From positions 1 to 35,742 of the forward strand of contig NZ_WTAR01000070.1 of NCBI RefSeq assembly GCF_013139515.1: a stretch of DNA of 35,742 bases, read 5' to 3'. This stretch comes from Lutibacter sp. Lineage in GTDB: Bacteria; Bacteroidota; Bacteroidia; Flavobacteriales; Flavobacteriaceae. Every line of letters starts with the position of its first letter. The stretch's first letter is position 1. The translations under genes were made by a program, and so were the position numbers. This document shows, piece by piece, positions 15,434-24,046 of the stretch. The notes below the pieces were generated by a model. It did not search any database. It was not told the DNA's origin and was given only the letters and a program-made list of their open reading frames with translations.

Positions 15434-15792
15434 CTAATTATCAATCTTTTTGATATAATTTCGTTTTCAACTTGTAATGTATAAATATACATTCCTTTAA
15501 TTAAATCATCACGATAAAATGTGATGGTATTGTAGCCAATTTTAGTATTAACTTGTTGAATATAAACCGTTTTTCCTAATAAATTTTTTACTGAAAATTC
15601 TACAATTTGCTCTTTAGAAGCTTCAAAATTAATTTTGGTAGTTACATTAAAAGGGTTTGGATATGCAGAAACTGATGACAATATGGGTTGATGTGTATTT
15701 TTATTAATAACAATGGACCCCTTTTCGTTTTGCTGCGCAAAAGAAAAAGTAAATACGAATAAAAAAGTTATTAAAAGTAATTGTTTCATCAA
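15430..15792 (-). CDS. tag-only protein: signal peptide plus T9SS type A sorting domain
   Basis: 120 residues. A signal peptide (1-19, ending FAQQ) is followed by about 20 residues of linker and then a complete type A C-terminal sorting domain: SAYPNPFNVTTKINF, VKNLLGKTVY, LIKGMYIYTLQVENE and SKRLIIR. T9SS cargo normally has a catalytic or adhesive domain before this tag. Here almost nothing precedes it. No frame for a cargo domain lies upstream; the STAS gene ends 13 bp away. It may be a remnant, a minimal surface peptide or a structural partner. It overlaps rnz by 4 bp, so its translation is coupled to a housekeeping gene. Confidence 0.85.
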   Translation of the reverse strand: MMKQLLLITFLFVFTFSFAQQNEKGSIVINKNTHQPILSSVSAYPNPFNVTTKINFEASKEQIVEFSVKNLLGKTVYIQQVNTKIGYNTITFYRDDLIKGMYIYTLQVENEIISKRLIIR

Positions 15793-15805
15793 TAAGCTAC
15801 TTGTT

Positions 15806-16138
15806 TTAAAATCCTAAATCTCGTTCAATAGCATCCATTTCTAGAGTATCTATTGCTTCTGTTAATGTTGGTGCAACATTTAATTCTTCAGGTAAATTAT
15901 CAATATTTATACCTTTACAAATAAGCACAAAACTTGTGCCGTTTTTTAAATGTTGGTTGCTTATTTCCAAAAATAAGACTATTTCTTCAATTTGTATGTT
16001 AATTTTTTCTGAAAAATTAATAATTAAATGTTCTTTTTCAAACTCAGAATAACGATTTTTAAGCTCAGTGTAAAAATTTTGAACGGAATTATTGTCTAGT
16101 TTTAAGAGTGTATAATTTTCTGTTTTAGAAATAAACAT
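15806..16138 (-). CDS. STAS-like protein (anti-sigma-factor antagonist type)
   Basis: 110 residues. The order of strands and helices (YTLLKLDNNSVQNFYTELK, HLIINFSEK, then ILFLEISNQHLKNGTSFVLICKG pattern, and a last helix APTLTEAIDTLEMDAIERD) fits a small STAS domain. The C terminus EMDAIERDLGF is a flavobacterial hallmark. Such proteins are often labelled ribonuclease Z because rnz follows, but no metallo-beta-lactamase motif is present. The classic phosphorylated Ser of SpoIIAA is not obvious. It lies 5 bp downstream of pyrB and 13 bp upstream of the T9SS-tag gene. No anti-sigma kinase is encoded nearby. Role unknown. Confidence 0.75.
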   Translation of the reverse strand: MFISKTENYTLLKLDNNSVQNFYTELKNRYSEFEKEHLIINFSEKINIQIEEIVLFLEISNQHLKNGTSFVLICKGINIDNLPEELNVAPTLTEAIDTLEMDAIERDLGF

Positions 16139-16143
16139 AAAAG

Positions 16144-17073
16144 TTATTGTTTAATTTGTTGTGCTAATAAATAGATAACCGCCATACGAATAGCAACTCC
16201 ATTTTCAACTTGATTTAAGATAATTGATTGGTTAGAATCAGCTACATCACTTGAAATTTCTACACCTCTATTTATAGGCCCAGGATGCATAATCACAATT
16301 TTTTTATCAAGTGAATCTAGCATTTTTTTGTTGATACCAAATAATTGAGAATATTCTCTAGTTGAAGGGAAATAATTAATTTCCATACGTTCATTTTGAA
16401 CTCTTAAAACATTAGCAACATCGCACCATTCTAATGCTTTATTTATATTGTACTCAATACCAACACCTAAACTTTTAATGTATTTAGGGATTAAGGTTTT
16501 TGGCCCGCAAACTTTAACTTCAGCACCTTGTAATTTTAAAGCATATATATTTGAAAGTGCTACGCGAGAATGTAAAATATCACCAATAATAACTATTTTT
16601 TTTCCTGTAACATCTCCCAATTTTTCACGAATTGAGTAAGAATCTAGTAATGCTTGTGTTGGGTGTTCGTGTGTTCCATCTCCTGCGTTCACAATTTTTG
16701 CATCTACATGTTTTGATAAAAAATCGCAAGCACCTACATTTGGATGTCTCATCACAATAATATCAACTTTCATGGATAAAATATTGTTAGCAGTATCTAT
16801 TAAAGTTTCTCCTTTTTTAACTGATGATTGACTTGCTGAAAAGTTAATAACATCAGCAGATAAACGCTTTTCTGCTAGCTCAAAAGAAAGTTTAGTTCTA
16901 GTGCTGTTTTCAAAAAATAAATTGGCAATGGTAATATCTCTTAGTGAAGGTACTTTTTTAATTGGTCTGTTAATTACTTCTTTAAAATGGTCGGCTGTTT
17001 TAAAAATTAAATCAATGTCAGCTTTATTTATGTGTTTTATTCCTAAAAGGTTTTGTGTGCTTAACTGACTCAT
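16144..17073 (-). CDS. pyrB: aspartate carbamoyltransferase catalytic chain
   Basis: 309 residues. Carbamoyl phosphate plus aspartate gives N-carbamoylaspartate, the committed step of pyrimidine synthesis. The carbamoyl-phosphate motif is FFENSTRTKLSFE (near 53-65, with STRT). Other marks are SVKKGETL (the 80s loop), VMRHP, NAGDGTHEHPTQALLD, the LKLQGAEVKVCGP strand and IMHPGPINRGVEI near the C terminus. No pyrI regulatory chain is visible, as expected in this phylum. It lies 2 bp after pyrR on the same strand, so the two are translated from one mRNA and controlled together. Confidence 0.97.
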   Translation of the reverse strand: MSQLSTQNLLGIKHINKADIDLIFKTADHFKEVINRPIKKVPSLRDITIANLFFENSTRTKLSFELAEKRLSADVINFSASQSSVKKGETLIDTANNILSMKVDIIVMRHPNVGACDFLSKHVDAKIVNAGDGTHEHPTQALLDSYSIREKLGDVTGKKIVIIGDILHSRVALSNIYALKLQGAEVKVCGPKTLIPKYIKSLGVGIEYNINKALEWCDVANVLRVQNERMEINYFPSTREYSQLFGINKKMLDSLDKKIVIMHPGPINRGVEISSDVADSNQSIILNQVENGVAIRMAVIYLLAQQIKQ

Positions 17074-17075
17074 AA

Positions 17076-17615
17076 TTATTTATTTATAATATATACTGCA
17101 TCTTTACTATCTTTTTCTTTCCAATGTACAGTAACTTTTTCTTCGTTAATTACATCAACTTGTCTTCCAATATAATCTGGTTGAATAGGTAAATGACGAC
17201 TAAATCTTCTGTCAATTAATACTAAAAGTTCAATATCTGACGGTCTTCCAAACGATTGAATTGCGGTTAAAGCAGCTCTAATACTTCGTCCTGAAAAAAG
17301 CACATCATCAATAAAAACTACATTTTTATCTTCAACAATAAAATCTATAAGAGTTTTATTTGCTTCTAAAGGCTCATCACGTCTTCTAAAATCGTCTCTA
17401 TAAAAAGTAATGTCTAAATGACCTAGTTTTATAGTTGAAATAGCGTAATCGTTTTGTAAAATGGCAACCAAACGTTTTGCTAAATAAATACCTCTAGGCT
17501 GAATTCCTATAAGAACTGTGTTTTTGAAGTTGTTATGTTTTTCAATTAACTGACACGCTAATCGATGTAATATGATGTGAATTTCTTTTGAGTTAAGTAG
17601 TGTTTTTTTACTCAT
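17076..17615 (-). CDS. pyrR: PyrR bifunctional regulator / uracil phosphoribosyltransferase
   Basis: 179 residues from the ATG at 17615 (MSKKTLLNS). The longer frame from 17630 would start almost at the predicted transcription start. A type I phosphoribosyltransferase fold with the PRPP loop FIDDVLFSGRSIRAAL and the PyrR-type GIQPRGIYLAKRL and DITFYRDDF. In Gram-positive bacteria PyrR binds pyr mRNA and causes attenuation. In Bacteroidota this role is less clear, and I saw no obvious attenuator in the short leader. First gene of pyrR-pyrB-STAS-tag-rnz. A TATATTTG box and a short palindrome at the start site lie just upstream. Confidence 0.93.
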   Translation of the reverse strand: MSKKTLLNSKEIHIILHRLACQLIEKHNNFKNTVLIGIQPRGIYLAKRLVAILQNDYAISTIKLGHLDITFYRDDFRRRDEPLEANKTLIDFIVEDKNVVFIDDVLFSGRSIRAALTAIQSFGRPSDIELLVLIDRRFSRHLPIQPDYIGRQVDVINEEKVTVHWKEKDSKDAVYIINK

Positions 17616-17622
17616 GGTAATA

Positions 17623-17649
17623 CCAAACATTGTTTGGAATACAAATATA
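17623..17649 (-). promoter_or_regulatory. pyrR promoter with a palindrome at the start site
   Basis: TATATTTG on the minus strand (17649-17642) matches the -7 consensus 27 bp upstream of the pyrR ATG. CCAAACA-T-TGTTTGG (17623-17637) covers the expected transcription start, so it could be an operator or a hairpin at the 5' end of the mRNA. Confidence 0.6.
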
Positions 17650-17752
17650 CAGCATTTTGTTAATTAATTTGTTAAAAAGATTAGAACTTAATTTTAAAAA
17701 CACTAAAAAGTTCTTGTACATTTATTCTTATAGAAAAAAGAAATCTACAGAT

Positions 17753-19147
17753 ATGTCTTTGACTCCTAAAGAAAACAATATCCCGTTATCAAAATTTGAA
17801 TCAATGCTTAAAACAAATAGCGTTTATTTTTTTGACTCGGTTGAGTTTGAGGAAATTATACACTATTATTTAGATTCAGGAAAAATTTCATTGGCAAAAA
17901 AAGCAATTAAATTAGGCCTGACACAGCACCCTAAATCAGTTTTATTAAAATTACTAAAAGCTGAATTGTTGATTTTTGATGGAGAGAATGAGAGGGCTTC
18001 AAGCTTGTTAAAAGAATTACAAGCAATTGAACCTACAAATTCTGAAATATATGTTCAACAAGCAAATTTGTATTCTAAAAAACATCTGCACACTGAAGCA
18101 ATTAATTTATTGACAGTTGCTTTAGAATTTACGGATGATGAAGCTGATATTTTATCTATGATAGGTATGGAATATTTGTTTTTAGATGATTTTAATGAAG
18201 CAAGGCTAAACTTTGCAAAATGTTTAGAGGTAGATTTTGAAGATTATTCATCACTTTACAATGTAATTTATTGTTTTGATATGCAAAATGAGCATATAGA
18301 AGCAATTGATTATTTGAACAATTACATTAACAAAGATCCATATAGTGAAATTGCTTGGCATCAATTAGGTCGTCAATATTTTATTTTAAAAAATTATAAA
18401 GAAGCCTTGCGAGCATTTGATTATGCTGTATTAATTGATGAATATTTTGTAGGTGCTTACCTTGAAAAAGCAAAAACATTAGAAGAGTTAAAACGTTTTG
18501 AAGAAGCTATTGACAATTACAAAATTACATTAGATTTAGATGATCCAACATCGTTTGTGTTTTTACGAATAGGTGAGTGCTTTGAAAAATTGAATAAAAC
18601 AACTAATGCAATTCAATACTATAAAAAGGCAGTTCATGAAGATCCTTTATTAGATAAAGGCTGGATGGCAATTACTAATTTATATGTAAAAGAAAAAAAA
18701 TACTCAAAAGCAATATTTTATATTGATAAAGCTATTGAAATTGACGAGCAAAATTCTATATATTGGCGTAAATATGCTGAAATTAATTTAAATTTAGATC
18801 TTTTTGAAGAAGCTGTAAACGCATTTCAAAAATGCATTTCATTAAATGATAATGATTTAGTTATTTGGCTAGGTTTAAGTGATACATTATGTTTTTTAGG
18901 AGAATATGAAGATGCGTTAAAAAATTTATTAAAAGCAAAAACTTATTTTAAAGATTTTGCTGAAATAGAGTATAGGCTTAGTGGTTTATGTTTTAGATTT
19001 AAAAATTTTAAAAATGGAGAAAGATATTTAAAAACTGCATTGTTAATAGATTTTGAATATCAAATTATTTTAAAAGAATTATTTCCTGATGTGTATAAAT
19101 TACCAGAAGTAATTGATATTATAAATAGTTCCAAAAAAACTTCATAA
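17753..19147 (+). CDS. tetratricopeptide repeat protein
   Basis: 464 residues from the ATG at 17753. The frame is open back to 17630, but that part (Leu, Lys and Tyr-rich, no repeat) looks untranslated. From about 20 to 440 the protein is a run of 34-residue TPR units with the usual Trp/Leu, Gly/Tyr, Ala and Pro spacing, for example IAWHQLGRQYFILKNYKEAL and AYLEKAKTLEELKRFEEAI. No signal peptide, membrane segment or enzyme domain is seen, so it is probably a cytosolic scaffold. It is divergent from pyrR (137 bp) and ends 38 bp before the DUF368 pair, which has its own promoter. Partner unknown. Confidence 0.85.
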   Translation: MSLTPKENNIPLSKFESMLKTNSVYFFDSVEFEEIIHYYLDSGKISLAKKAIKLGLTQHPKSVLLKLLKAELLIFDGENERASSLLKELQAIEPTNSEIYVQQANLYSKKHLHTEAINLLTVALEFTDDEADILSMIGMEYLFLDDFNEARLNFAKCLEVDFEDYSSLYNVIYCFDMQNEHIEAIDYLNNYINKDPYSEIAWHQLGRQYFILKNYKEALRAFDYAVLIDEYFVGAYLEKAKTLEELKRFEEAIDNYKITLDLDDPTSFVFLRIGECFEKLNKTTNAIQYYKKAVHEDPLLDKGWMAITNLYVKEKKYSKAIFYIDKAIEIDEQNSIYWRKYAEINLNLDLFEEAVNAFQKCISLNDNDLVIWLGLSDTLCFLGEYEDALKNLLKAKTYFKDFAEIEYRLSGLCFRFKNFKNGERYLKTALLIDFEYQIILKELFPDVYKLPEVIDIINSSKKTS

Positions 19148-19155
19148 TAAAATGC

Positions 19156-19163
19156 TACATTTG
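19156..19163 (+). promoter_or_regulatory. -7 promoter box of the DUF368-aroE operon
   Basis: TACATTTG matches TAnnTTTG, 22 bp upstream of the ATG at 19186. No clear -33 TTG is visible. Confidence 0.6.
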
Positions 19164-19185
19164 TCAATCTAAGTTAAAAATACAA

Positions 19186-20118
19186 ATGCAGCAACGAAAA
19201 TTTATTCATTATTTTATAATTTCATTAAAAGGAATGGCTATGGGCGCAGCCGATGTTGTCCCTGGAGTTTCGGGTGGTACAATTGCTTTTATATCAGGAA
19301 TTTATGAAGAGTTATTGTCTTCAATTAGCGCTGTTAATTGGGCTACATTAAAACTCCTAAAAACAAATGGTATTAAAGCGGCTTGGAAAGCTATAAATGG
19401 TAATTTTTTATTAGCATTAGTAATAGGCATATTTACCAGTATTTTATCTTTAGCAAAACTAATTTCTTGGTTGTTAGAAAATCACACAATATTGGTTTGG
19501 TCGTTCTTTTTTGGATTGGTATTAGCAAGTATTTTATACATTGGAAAACAAATAACAACTTGGAGTAGTATTGCTATTTTAGGTTTATTAGTTGGAGCTG
19601 TAGTGGCTTATTATATTACAACATTACAACCATTAATTTCTGAAAATTCATCACCAATATTCTTGTTTTTAGCAGGTTCTTTAGCAATTTGCGCAATGAT
19701 TTTACCTGGAATTTCAGGTGCTTTTATTTTAGTATTGTTAGGAGCATATAAGCCAGTTTTAGACGCAATTCATAATAGAGATTTTAAATTAATAGCAATT
19801 ATAGCATTTGGAGCAATTGTAGGATTGTTATCTTTTTCGAAAGTATTAAAGTGGTTATTTAATAATTATAGAAATTATACCTTGGCAGTATTAACAGGTT
19901 TTATCTTGGGCTCTTTAAATAAAATTTGGCCTTGGAAAGAAACCTTAACTTGGCGAACAAATTCTCATGGAATAAAAGTTCCATTTAATCAACAAAGTAT
20001 TTCACCATTTTCTTTTGATGGTGATTCACAATTAACAATGGCAATTCTATTATCTATTATTGGATTTGTAGTAATCATTTTATTAGAACGAATAGCAAAT
20101 AGTTCAGAGAAGATTTAA
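19186..20118 (+). CDS. DUF368 (PopT-like) polyprenyl-phosphate transporter, copy 1
   Basis: 310 residues, integral membrane, about 8 hydrophobic segments. The family's two matching re-entrant motifs are present: GAADVVPGVSGGT near residues 22-34 and ILPGISGAFILVLLGAYK near 172-189, an internal repeat with inverted topology. DUF368 proteins (PopT family) are known to recycle undecaprenyl phosphate across the membrane for peptidoglycan and other wall polymers. First gene of a three-gene unit with a second DUF368 gene (3 bp downstream) and aroE. Its own promoter box lies at 19156-19163. The exact lipid moved by this copy is inferred from the family. Confidence 0.88.
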   Translation: MQQRKFIHYFIISLKGMAMGAADVVPGVSGGTIAFISGIYEELLSSISAVNWATLKLLKTNGIKAAWKAINGNFLLALVIGIFTSILSLAKLISWLLENHTILVWSFFFGLVLASILYIGKQITTWSSIAILGLLVGAVVAYYITTLQPLISENSSPIFLFLAGSLAICAMILPGISGAFILVLLGAYKPVLDAIHNRDFKLIAIIAFGAIVGLLSFSKVLKWLFNNYRNYTLAVLTGFILGSLNKIWPWKETLTWRTNSHGIKVPFNQQSISPFSFDGDSQLTMAILLSIIGFVVIILLERIANSSEKI

Positions 20119-20121
20119 AAA

Positions 20122-21144
20122 ATGGCGAAAGAACGTAGCATATTAGATAAGTTTTTCCTTTTTATAAAAGGACTTTCTATGGGTGCTGCAAATAAAGTTC
20201 CAGGTGTATCTGGAGGTACAGTTTCTTTCGTATTAGGTTTTTATGAAGAAATGATTTATTCATTCAGAAAAATTAACTATAAAGCTTTTTTATTACTTAT
20301 AAATGGCCGGTTTAAAAGCTTTTACAAGTATACAAATGCAACATTTTTATTACTTGTATTTGGAGGAAGCATGTTTAGTTATTTTAGTGTTTCACTAGTT
20401 TTAGATTATTTGCTACAACATTACGAATTATATGTTTGGAGTTCTTTTTTTGGTATGATTTTAGGATCAATCTATTACATTTCAAAAGATTTTAACGATT
20501 GGAGAACAAGTAACATAATTTCAATACTCATTGGTATTGCGCTTGGTATTGCCATAAGTTTTATGAATCCAGCAAAGGAAAACGATAATTTATGGTTTGT
20601 TTTTGCTTGTGGTATAATTGGAGTTTCAGGCATGACTTTACCTGGGCTTTCAGGATCGTTTATATTAATTTTATTAGGGAATTATGTATTACTTTTAGTA
20701 GATTCTGTAACCATGTTATATAAAACTTTTGCTGAAATTTTCACAGGAGATTTTAGTTTTATGAACAATGAAGAAAGAATGCGATATCTTAAAATAATAG
20801 CTTCATTTACAGCTGGTTCAGCTTTTGGTTTGGTTTTTACATCTCATATTTTAGGGTATGTTTTAAAACGTTGGCACCAAATAGTAACAGCATTAATTAT
20901 AGGTTTTATAACAGGATCATTAGGTATTGTTTGGCCATGGAAAAGGGAAGTGTTTAAAATTGAAAATGGAAAAGAATTAATTGACATTCATGGAAATAAA
21001 GTAATTGAAAATTTTCAACGATATTTCCCAGATTTTTCTCAACAGGAAACCTGGTTTGCAATATTTTATATAATTATAGGTTTAGGAATTATTTTATTAA
21101 TTGATAGATACGGAACAGAACGTAAAGAATATATAGATGGATAA
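20122..21144 (+). CDS. DUF368 (PopT-like) polyprenyl-phosphate transporter, copy 2
   Basis: 340 residues with the same layout as its upstream neighbour: GAANKVPGVSGGT near residues 22-34 and TLPGLSGSFILILLGNYV near 171-188. It is about 30 residues longer, with an extra soluble loop (IFTGDFSFMNNEERMRY) before the later membrane segments. Both copies share KIWPWKE / IVWPWKR in the same place. The pair must come from an old duplication, since the sequences have diverged widely, and the two may work as a heteromer or on different lipids. The start lies 3 bp after copy 1; its end overlaps aroE by 8 bp. Confidence 0.88.
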   Translation: MAKERSILDKFFLFIKGLSMGAANKVPGVSGGTVSFVLGFYEEMIYSFRKINYKAFLLLINGRFKSFYKYTNATFLLLVFGGSMFSYFSVSLVLDYLLQHYELYVWSSFFGMILGSIYYISKDFNDWRTSNIISILIGIALGIAISFMNPAKENDNLWFVFACGIIGVSGMTLPGLSGSFILILLGNYVLLLVDSVTMLYKTFAEIFTGDFSFMNNEERMRYLKIIASFTAGSAFGLVFTSHILGYVLKRWHQIVTALIIGFITGSLGIVWPWKREVFKIENGKELIDIHGNKVIENFQRYFPDFSQQETWFAIFYIIIGLGIILLIDRYGTERKEYIDG

Positions 21145-21883
21145 TCGTAATAAATTTGGTTTAATAGGAAAAAATATTTCTTATTCATTTTCAAGAAAAT
21201 ACTTTAAAGAAAAATTTCAAAAATTAGGTTTAAATAAGTGTAAATACGATAATTATGACATTCCTGAAATTGAAGAGTTTCCTTTTATAACGTATCAGCA
21301 AGAAGATGATTTTCAGGGGTTTAGTGTTACAATACCATACAAGCAATCAATTATAAAATATTTAGATGAAGTTGAAGGTGATGCAAAAGAAATTGGAGCA
21401 GTAAACACCATAAAAGTAACAAGTAACAATAAGCTAATAGGTTATAATACAGATGTATATGGGTTTAAAAAATCAATAGAACATTTATTGAAAAAGCATC
21501 ATAGTAAAGCTCTTATTTTAGGAACTGGTGGCGCTTCTAAAGCAGTAGCTTATGCTTTAGAAAAACTAAAGATACAATATCAATTTGTTTCTAGAAATGT
21601 ATCAGATAATAGTTTGTTGTATTCAATTTTAGATCAACAAATTATAGAAGAACATACAGTAATTATTAATTGTACACCATTAGGAACACATCCAAATATA
21701 GATAGCTCTCCAAATATTCCATACCAATTTATTACAGATAAACATTTACTATTTGACTTAATATACAACCCTTCCGAGACTAAATTTTTACACGAAGGTA
21801 AAAAAAGAGGTGCTGCTATAAAAAATGGCCTTGAAATGCTTGAAATGCAAGCAGAAAAGTCTTGGGAAATATGGAATTCCTAA
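21137..21883 (+). CDS. aroE: shikimate dehydrogenase
   Basis: 248 residues, short as usual in Bacteroidota. Reduces 3-dehydroshikimate with NADPH in the aromatic amino acid pathway. The shikimate-binding N terminus has GKNISYSFSRKYF and the catalytic Lys in SVTIPYKQSI (the family's N-x-T-x-P-x-K region, with S for N), plus EIGAVNTI and GYNTDVYGF with its Asp. The NADP domain starts at ALILGTGGASKAVAYAL. NCTPLGTHP and the late GLEMLEMQAEKSWEIW are family marks. The first 8 bp overlap the DUF368 gene, so it is cotranscribed and coupled. Confidence 0.93.
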   Translation: MDNRNKFGLIGKNISYSFSRKYFKEKFQKLGLNKCKYDNYDIPEIEEFPFITYQQEDDFQGFSVTIPYKQSIIKYLDEVEGDAKEIGAVNTIKVTSNNKLIGYNTDVYGFKKSIEHLLKKHHSKALILGTGGASKAVAYALEKLKIQYQFVSRNVSDNSLLYSILDQQIIEEHTVIINCTPLGTHPNIDSSPNIPYQFITDKHLLFDLIYNPSETKFLHEGKKRGAAIKNGLEMLEMQAEKSWEIWNS

Positions 21884-22009
21884 AAAAGAATTTATTAAAT
21901 TTACGCAACTATTAATAAGTATTACATCTTATAGAAAGATAGTAATTTTAAAAATGCTTATTTTTAAGTTATTAATTATTATAATGAATTGAACCTTAAA
22001 CATTCTCAT

Positions 22010-24046
22010 ATGTTAGACGAAAGTAAAATAGTGCCAAGTGAAGAAAAAAGTGATTTAACTCCTCAAACTTCTGAAATTTCAGAAAAAAATAAACAAACAA
22101 ATTTAACTCCAGAAAATAGTTCTCCTTCTAATACTGATGAAAGTAATATAGATGAAGAAAAGCTATTAGAGGTAAATAAAAAAAGTGAATTAACACTAGA
22201 AACTTCTCAAGAAACTATTGATAAAACAGTAGAAGGTTTGTCTGAAAAAGAAAAACCTTCATCTGATGTAGCTATTGACGAAATTGAAAATAAGATAGCT
22301 GAAACTTCTGAAAATATTGATTATGATACTGTTGAATTAGTTGATTACGAAAAACTTAGCCTTGAAGAATTAGTTGGTAAGTTAAGTAAATTGGTTAAAG
22401 AACATCCAGTTCAAAGTATTCATAATAATGTAAATAACATTAAGAATACATTTAATGTTAAATTTGGTGAATTACTTAAAAAAGAAAAAGCAGCTTTTTT
22501 AGAAGCAGGTGGAGATGTTGTAGATTTTAAATATGAAAACCCAATAAAGTCTAATTACAATAGTATACTTTACGATTATAAAATTAAAAAAACTGAGTTT
22601 TATGCAAAGCAAGATAGTCAGCTAAACGATAATCTTCAAAATAAACTTTCTTTAATAGAAGATTTGAAGCATTTAATTGACAATGCTGATGGAACAACAA
22701 TGTATAAAGTATTTAAAGGTATTCAAGATAGATGGAAAGAAATTGGACCAATACCTAGAGCAAAATATAATGACACTTGGAGAACTTACCATCATCACGT
22801 TGAGCGTTTTTATGATTTATTACATTTAAATAATGATTTACGTGATTTAGATTTTAAACATAATTATGAAGAAAAGCTTTCACTTGTTGTTAAAGCTGAA
22901 GAATTAGCTGAGTTAGAAGATATTAATTTTGCATTTAATGAACTTCAAATTTTACACAAACTATGGAAAGAAGATGTTGGCCCGGTTGGTCGTGAGCATA
23001 GAGAAGAGGTTTGGGATCGTTTTAGTGCTGCAACAAAAAAAGTACACGATAAAAGGCATGATTTCTTCAAAGATTTAAGATCTAAATTTGATGAAAATGT
23101 TGATAAAAAACTGGCTGTTATTGAAGCAATAGAAGTTATTGACACTTCAAAAAATGCGAGTAGAAGTGATTGGCAAAAAAGCATTAAAGAACTAGAAAGT
23201 TTAAGAACTAAATTTTTTGACATTGGTCAGGTGCCAAGAGTGAAAAATAAAGAAATTTGGGATAAATTTAAAGGAGCTACCAAAAAGTTTAATAATGATA
23301 AAAATATCTTTTTTAAGGATATTAAAAAAGATTACTTAGAAAATTTAAAAGCAAAGCAAGCACTTTTAGAGCAGGCAATTGCATTAAAAGAAAGTGAAGA
23401 TTGGGACAGTGCAACTGATGTCATGAAGAAGATTCAGAACGATTGGAAAAAAATTGGTCACGTACCACGTAAATATTCTGATAAGTTATGGAAAGAATTT
23501 AAAGATGCTTGTAACCATTATTTTGATAGATTACATTCTGAACAAGATGCAGGAAATAAAGTTGAATTAGAGGTTTATAATAATAAGAGAGAATTTTTAA
23601 ATACAATTAAAGCAGAAGTAGAAGACAGCACAAATATTACTTTAGATAAGCTTAAAGAGTATATTAATAGCTGGAGAGATATGGGTAGAGTGCCTTTTGA
23701 AAAGAAATATATTGAAGCTAAATTTAATAAACTTATAGATAAAATTACAAACGCCAGCTCTATTGATAAAGTTGAAATTGAGATGATTAAGTTTGAAAAC
23801 CTAGTAAATGGTTACTTAGAGCAAAAAAACTATCATAAATTGAATGGAGAGCAACTTTTTGTCAGAAAAAAGGTTGATGAAACCGTTAGAGAAATTCAAC
23901 AGTTAGAAAATAACATTGGGTTTATTTCAAATGCATCTGCAGATAATCCTTTACTTAAAAATGTAATGGATAATATAAATGATTATAATGTTAAATTAAA
24001 AATTTGGAAAACTAAGTTAGCTTACTTAGTAAAACTAGATTATTAA
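22010..24046 (+). CDS. DUF349 repeat protein
   Basis: 678 residues from the ATG at 22010 (a TTG seven codons upstream is also open, but ATG is preferred). Residues 1-110 are Glu, Ser and Thr-rich and look disordered. From about 170 to 560 there are about five DUF349 units of roughly 70-75 residues, each with the mark W-K-x-I-G-x-V/I-P-R and W-x-x-F, for example RWKEIGPIPRAKYNDTWRTY. The rest is predicted all-helical and coiled-coil prone. No signal peptide or membrane segment. Function in Bacteroidota is unknown. The gene stands alone, 126 bp after aroE, and ends in a strong bidirectional terminator that shares its stop codon. Confidence 0.88.
   Translation: MLDESKIVPSEEKSDLTPQTSEISEKNKQTNLTPENSSPSNTDESNIDEEKLLEVNKKSELTLETSQETIDKTVEGLSEKEKPSSDVAIDEIENKIAETSENIDYDTVELVDYEKLSLEELVGKLSKLVKEHPVQSIHNNVNNIKNTFNVKFGELLKKEKAAFLEAGGDVVDFKYENPIKSNYNSILYDYKIKKTEFYAKQDSQLNDNLQNKLSLIEDLKHLIDNADGTTMYKVFKGIQDRWKEIGPIPRAKYNDTWRTYHHHVERFYDLLHLNNDLRDLDFKHNYEEKLSLVVKAEELAELEDINFAFNELQILHKLWKEDVGPVGREHREEVWDRFSAATKKVHDKRHDFFKDLRSKFDENVDKKLAVIEAIEVIDTSKNASRSDWQKSIKELESLRTKFFDIGQVPRVKNKEIWDKFKGATKKFNNDKNIFFKDIKKDYLENLKAKQALLEQAIALKESEDWDSATDVMKKIQNDWKKIGHVPRKYSDKLWKEFKDACNHYFDRLHSEQDAGNKVELEVYNNKREFLNTIKAEVEDSTNITLDKLKEYINSWRDMGRVPFEKKYIEAKFNKLIDKITNASSIDKVEIEMIKFENLVNGYLEQKNYHKLNGEQLFVRKKVDETVREIQQLENNIGFISNASADNPLLKNVMDNINDYNVKLKIWKTKLAYLVKLDY

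Noticed and set aside
15806-16138. Ribonuclease Z label for the 110-residue protein
   Set aside because: It has no HxHxDH motif. The real rnz is two genes downstream.
17630-17752. A 41-residue N-terminal extension of the TPR protein
   Set aside because: It has no TPR pattern or signal peptide, is Lys/Leu/Tyr-rich as translated A/T-rich DNA is, and starts within the pyrR start-site palindrome.
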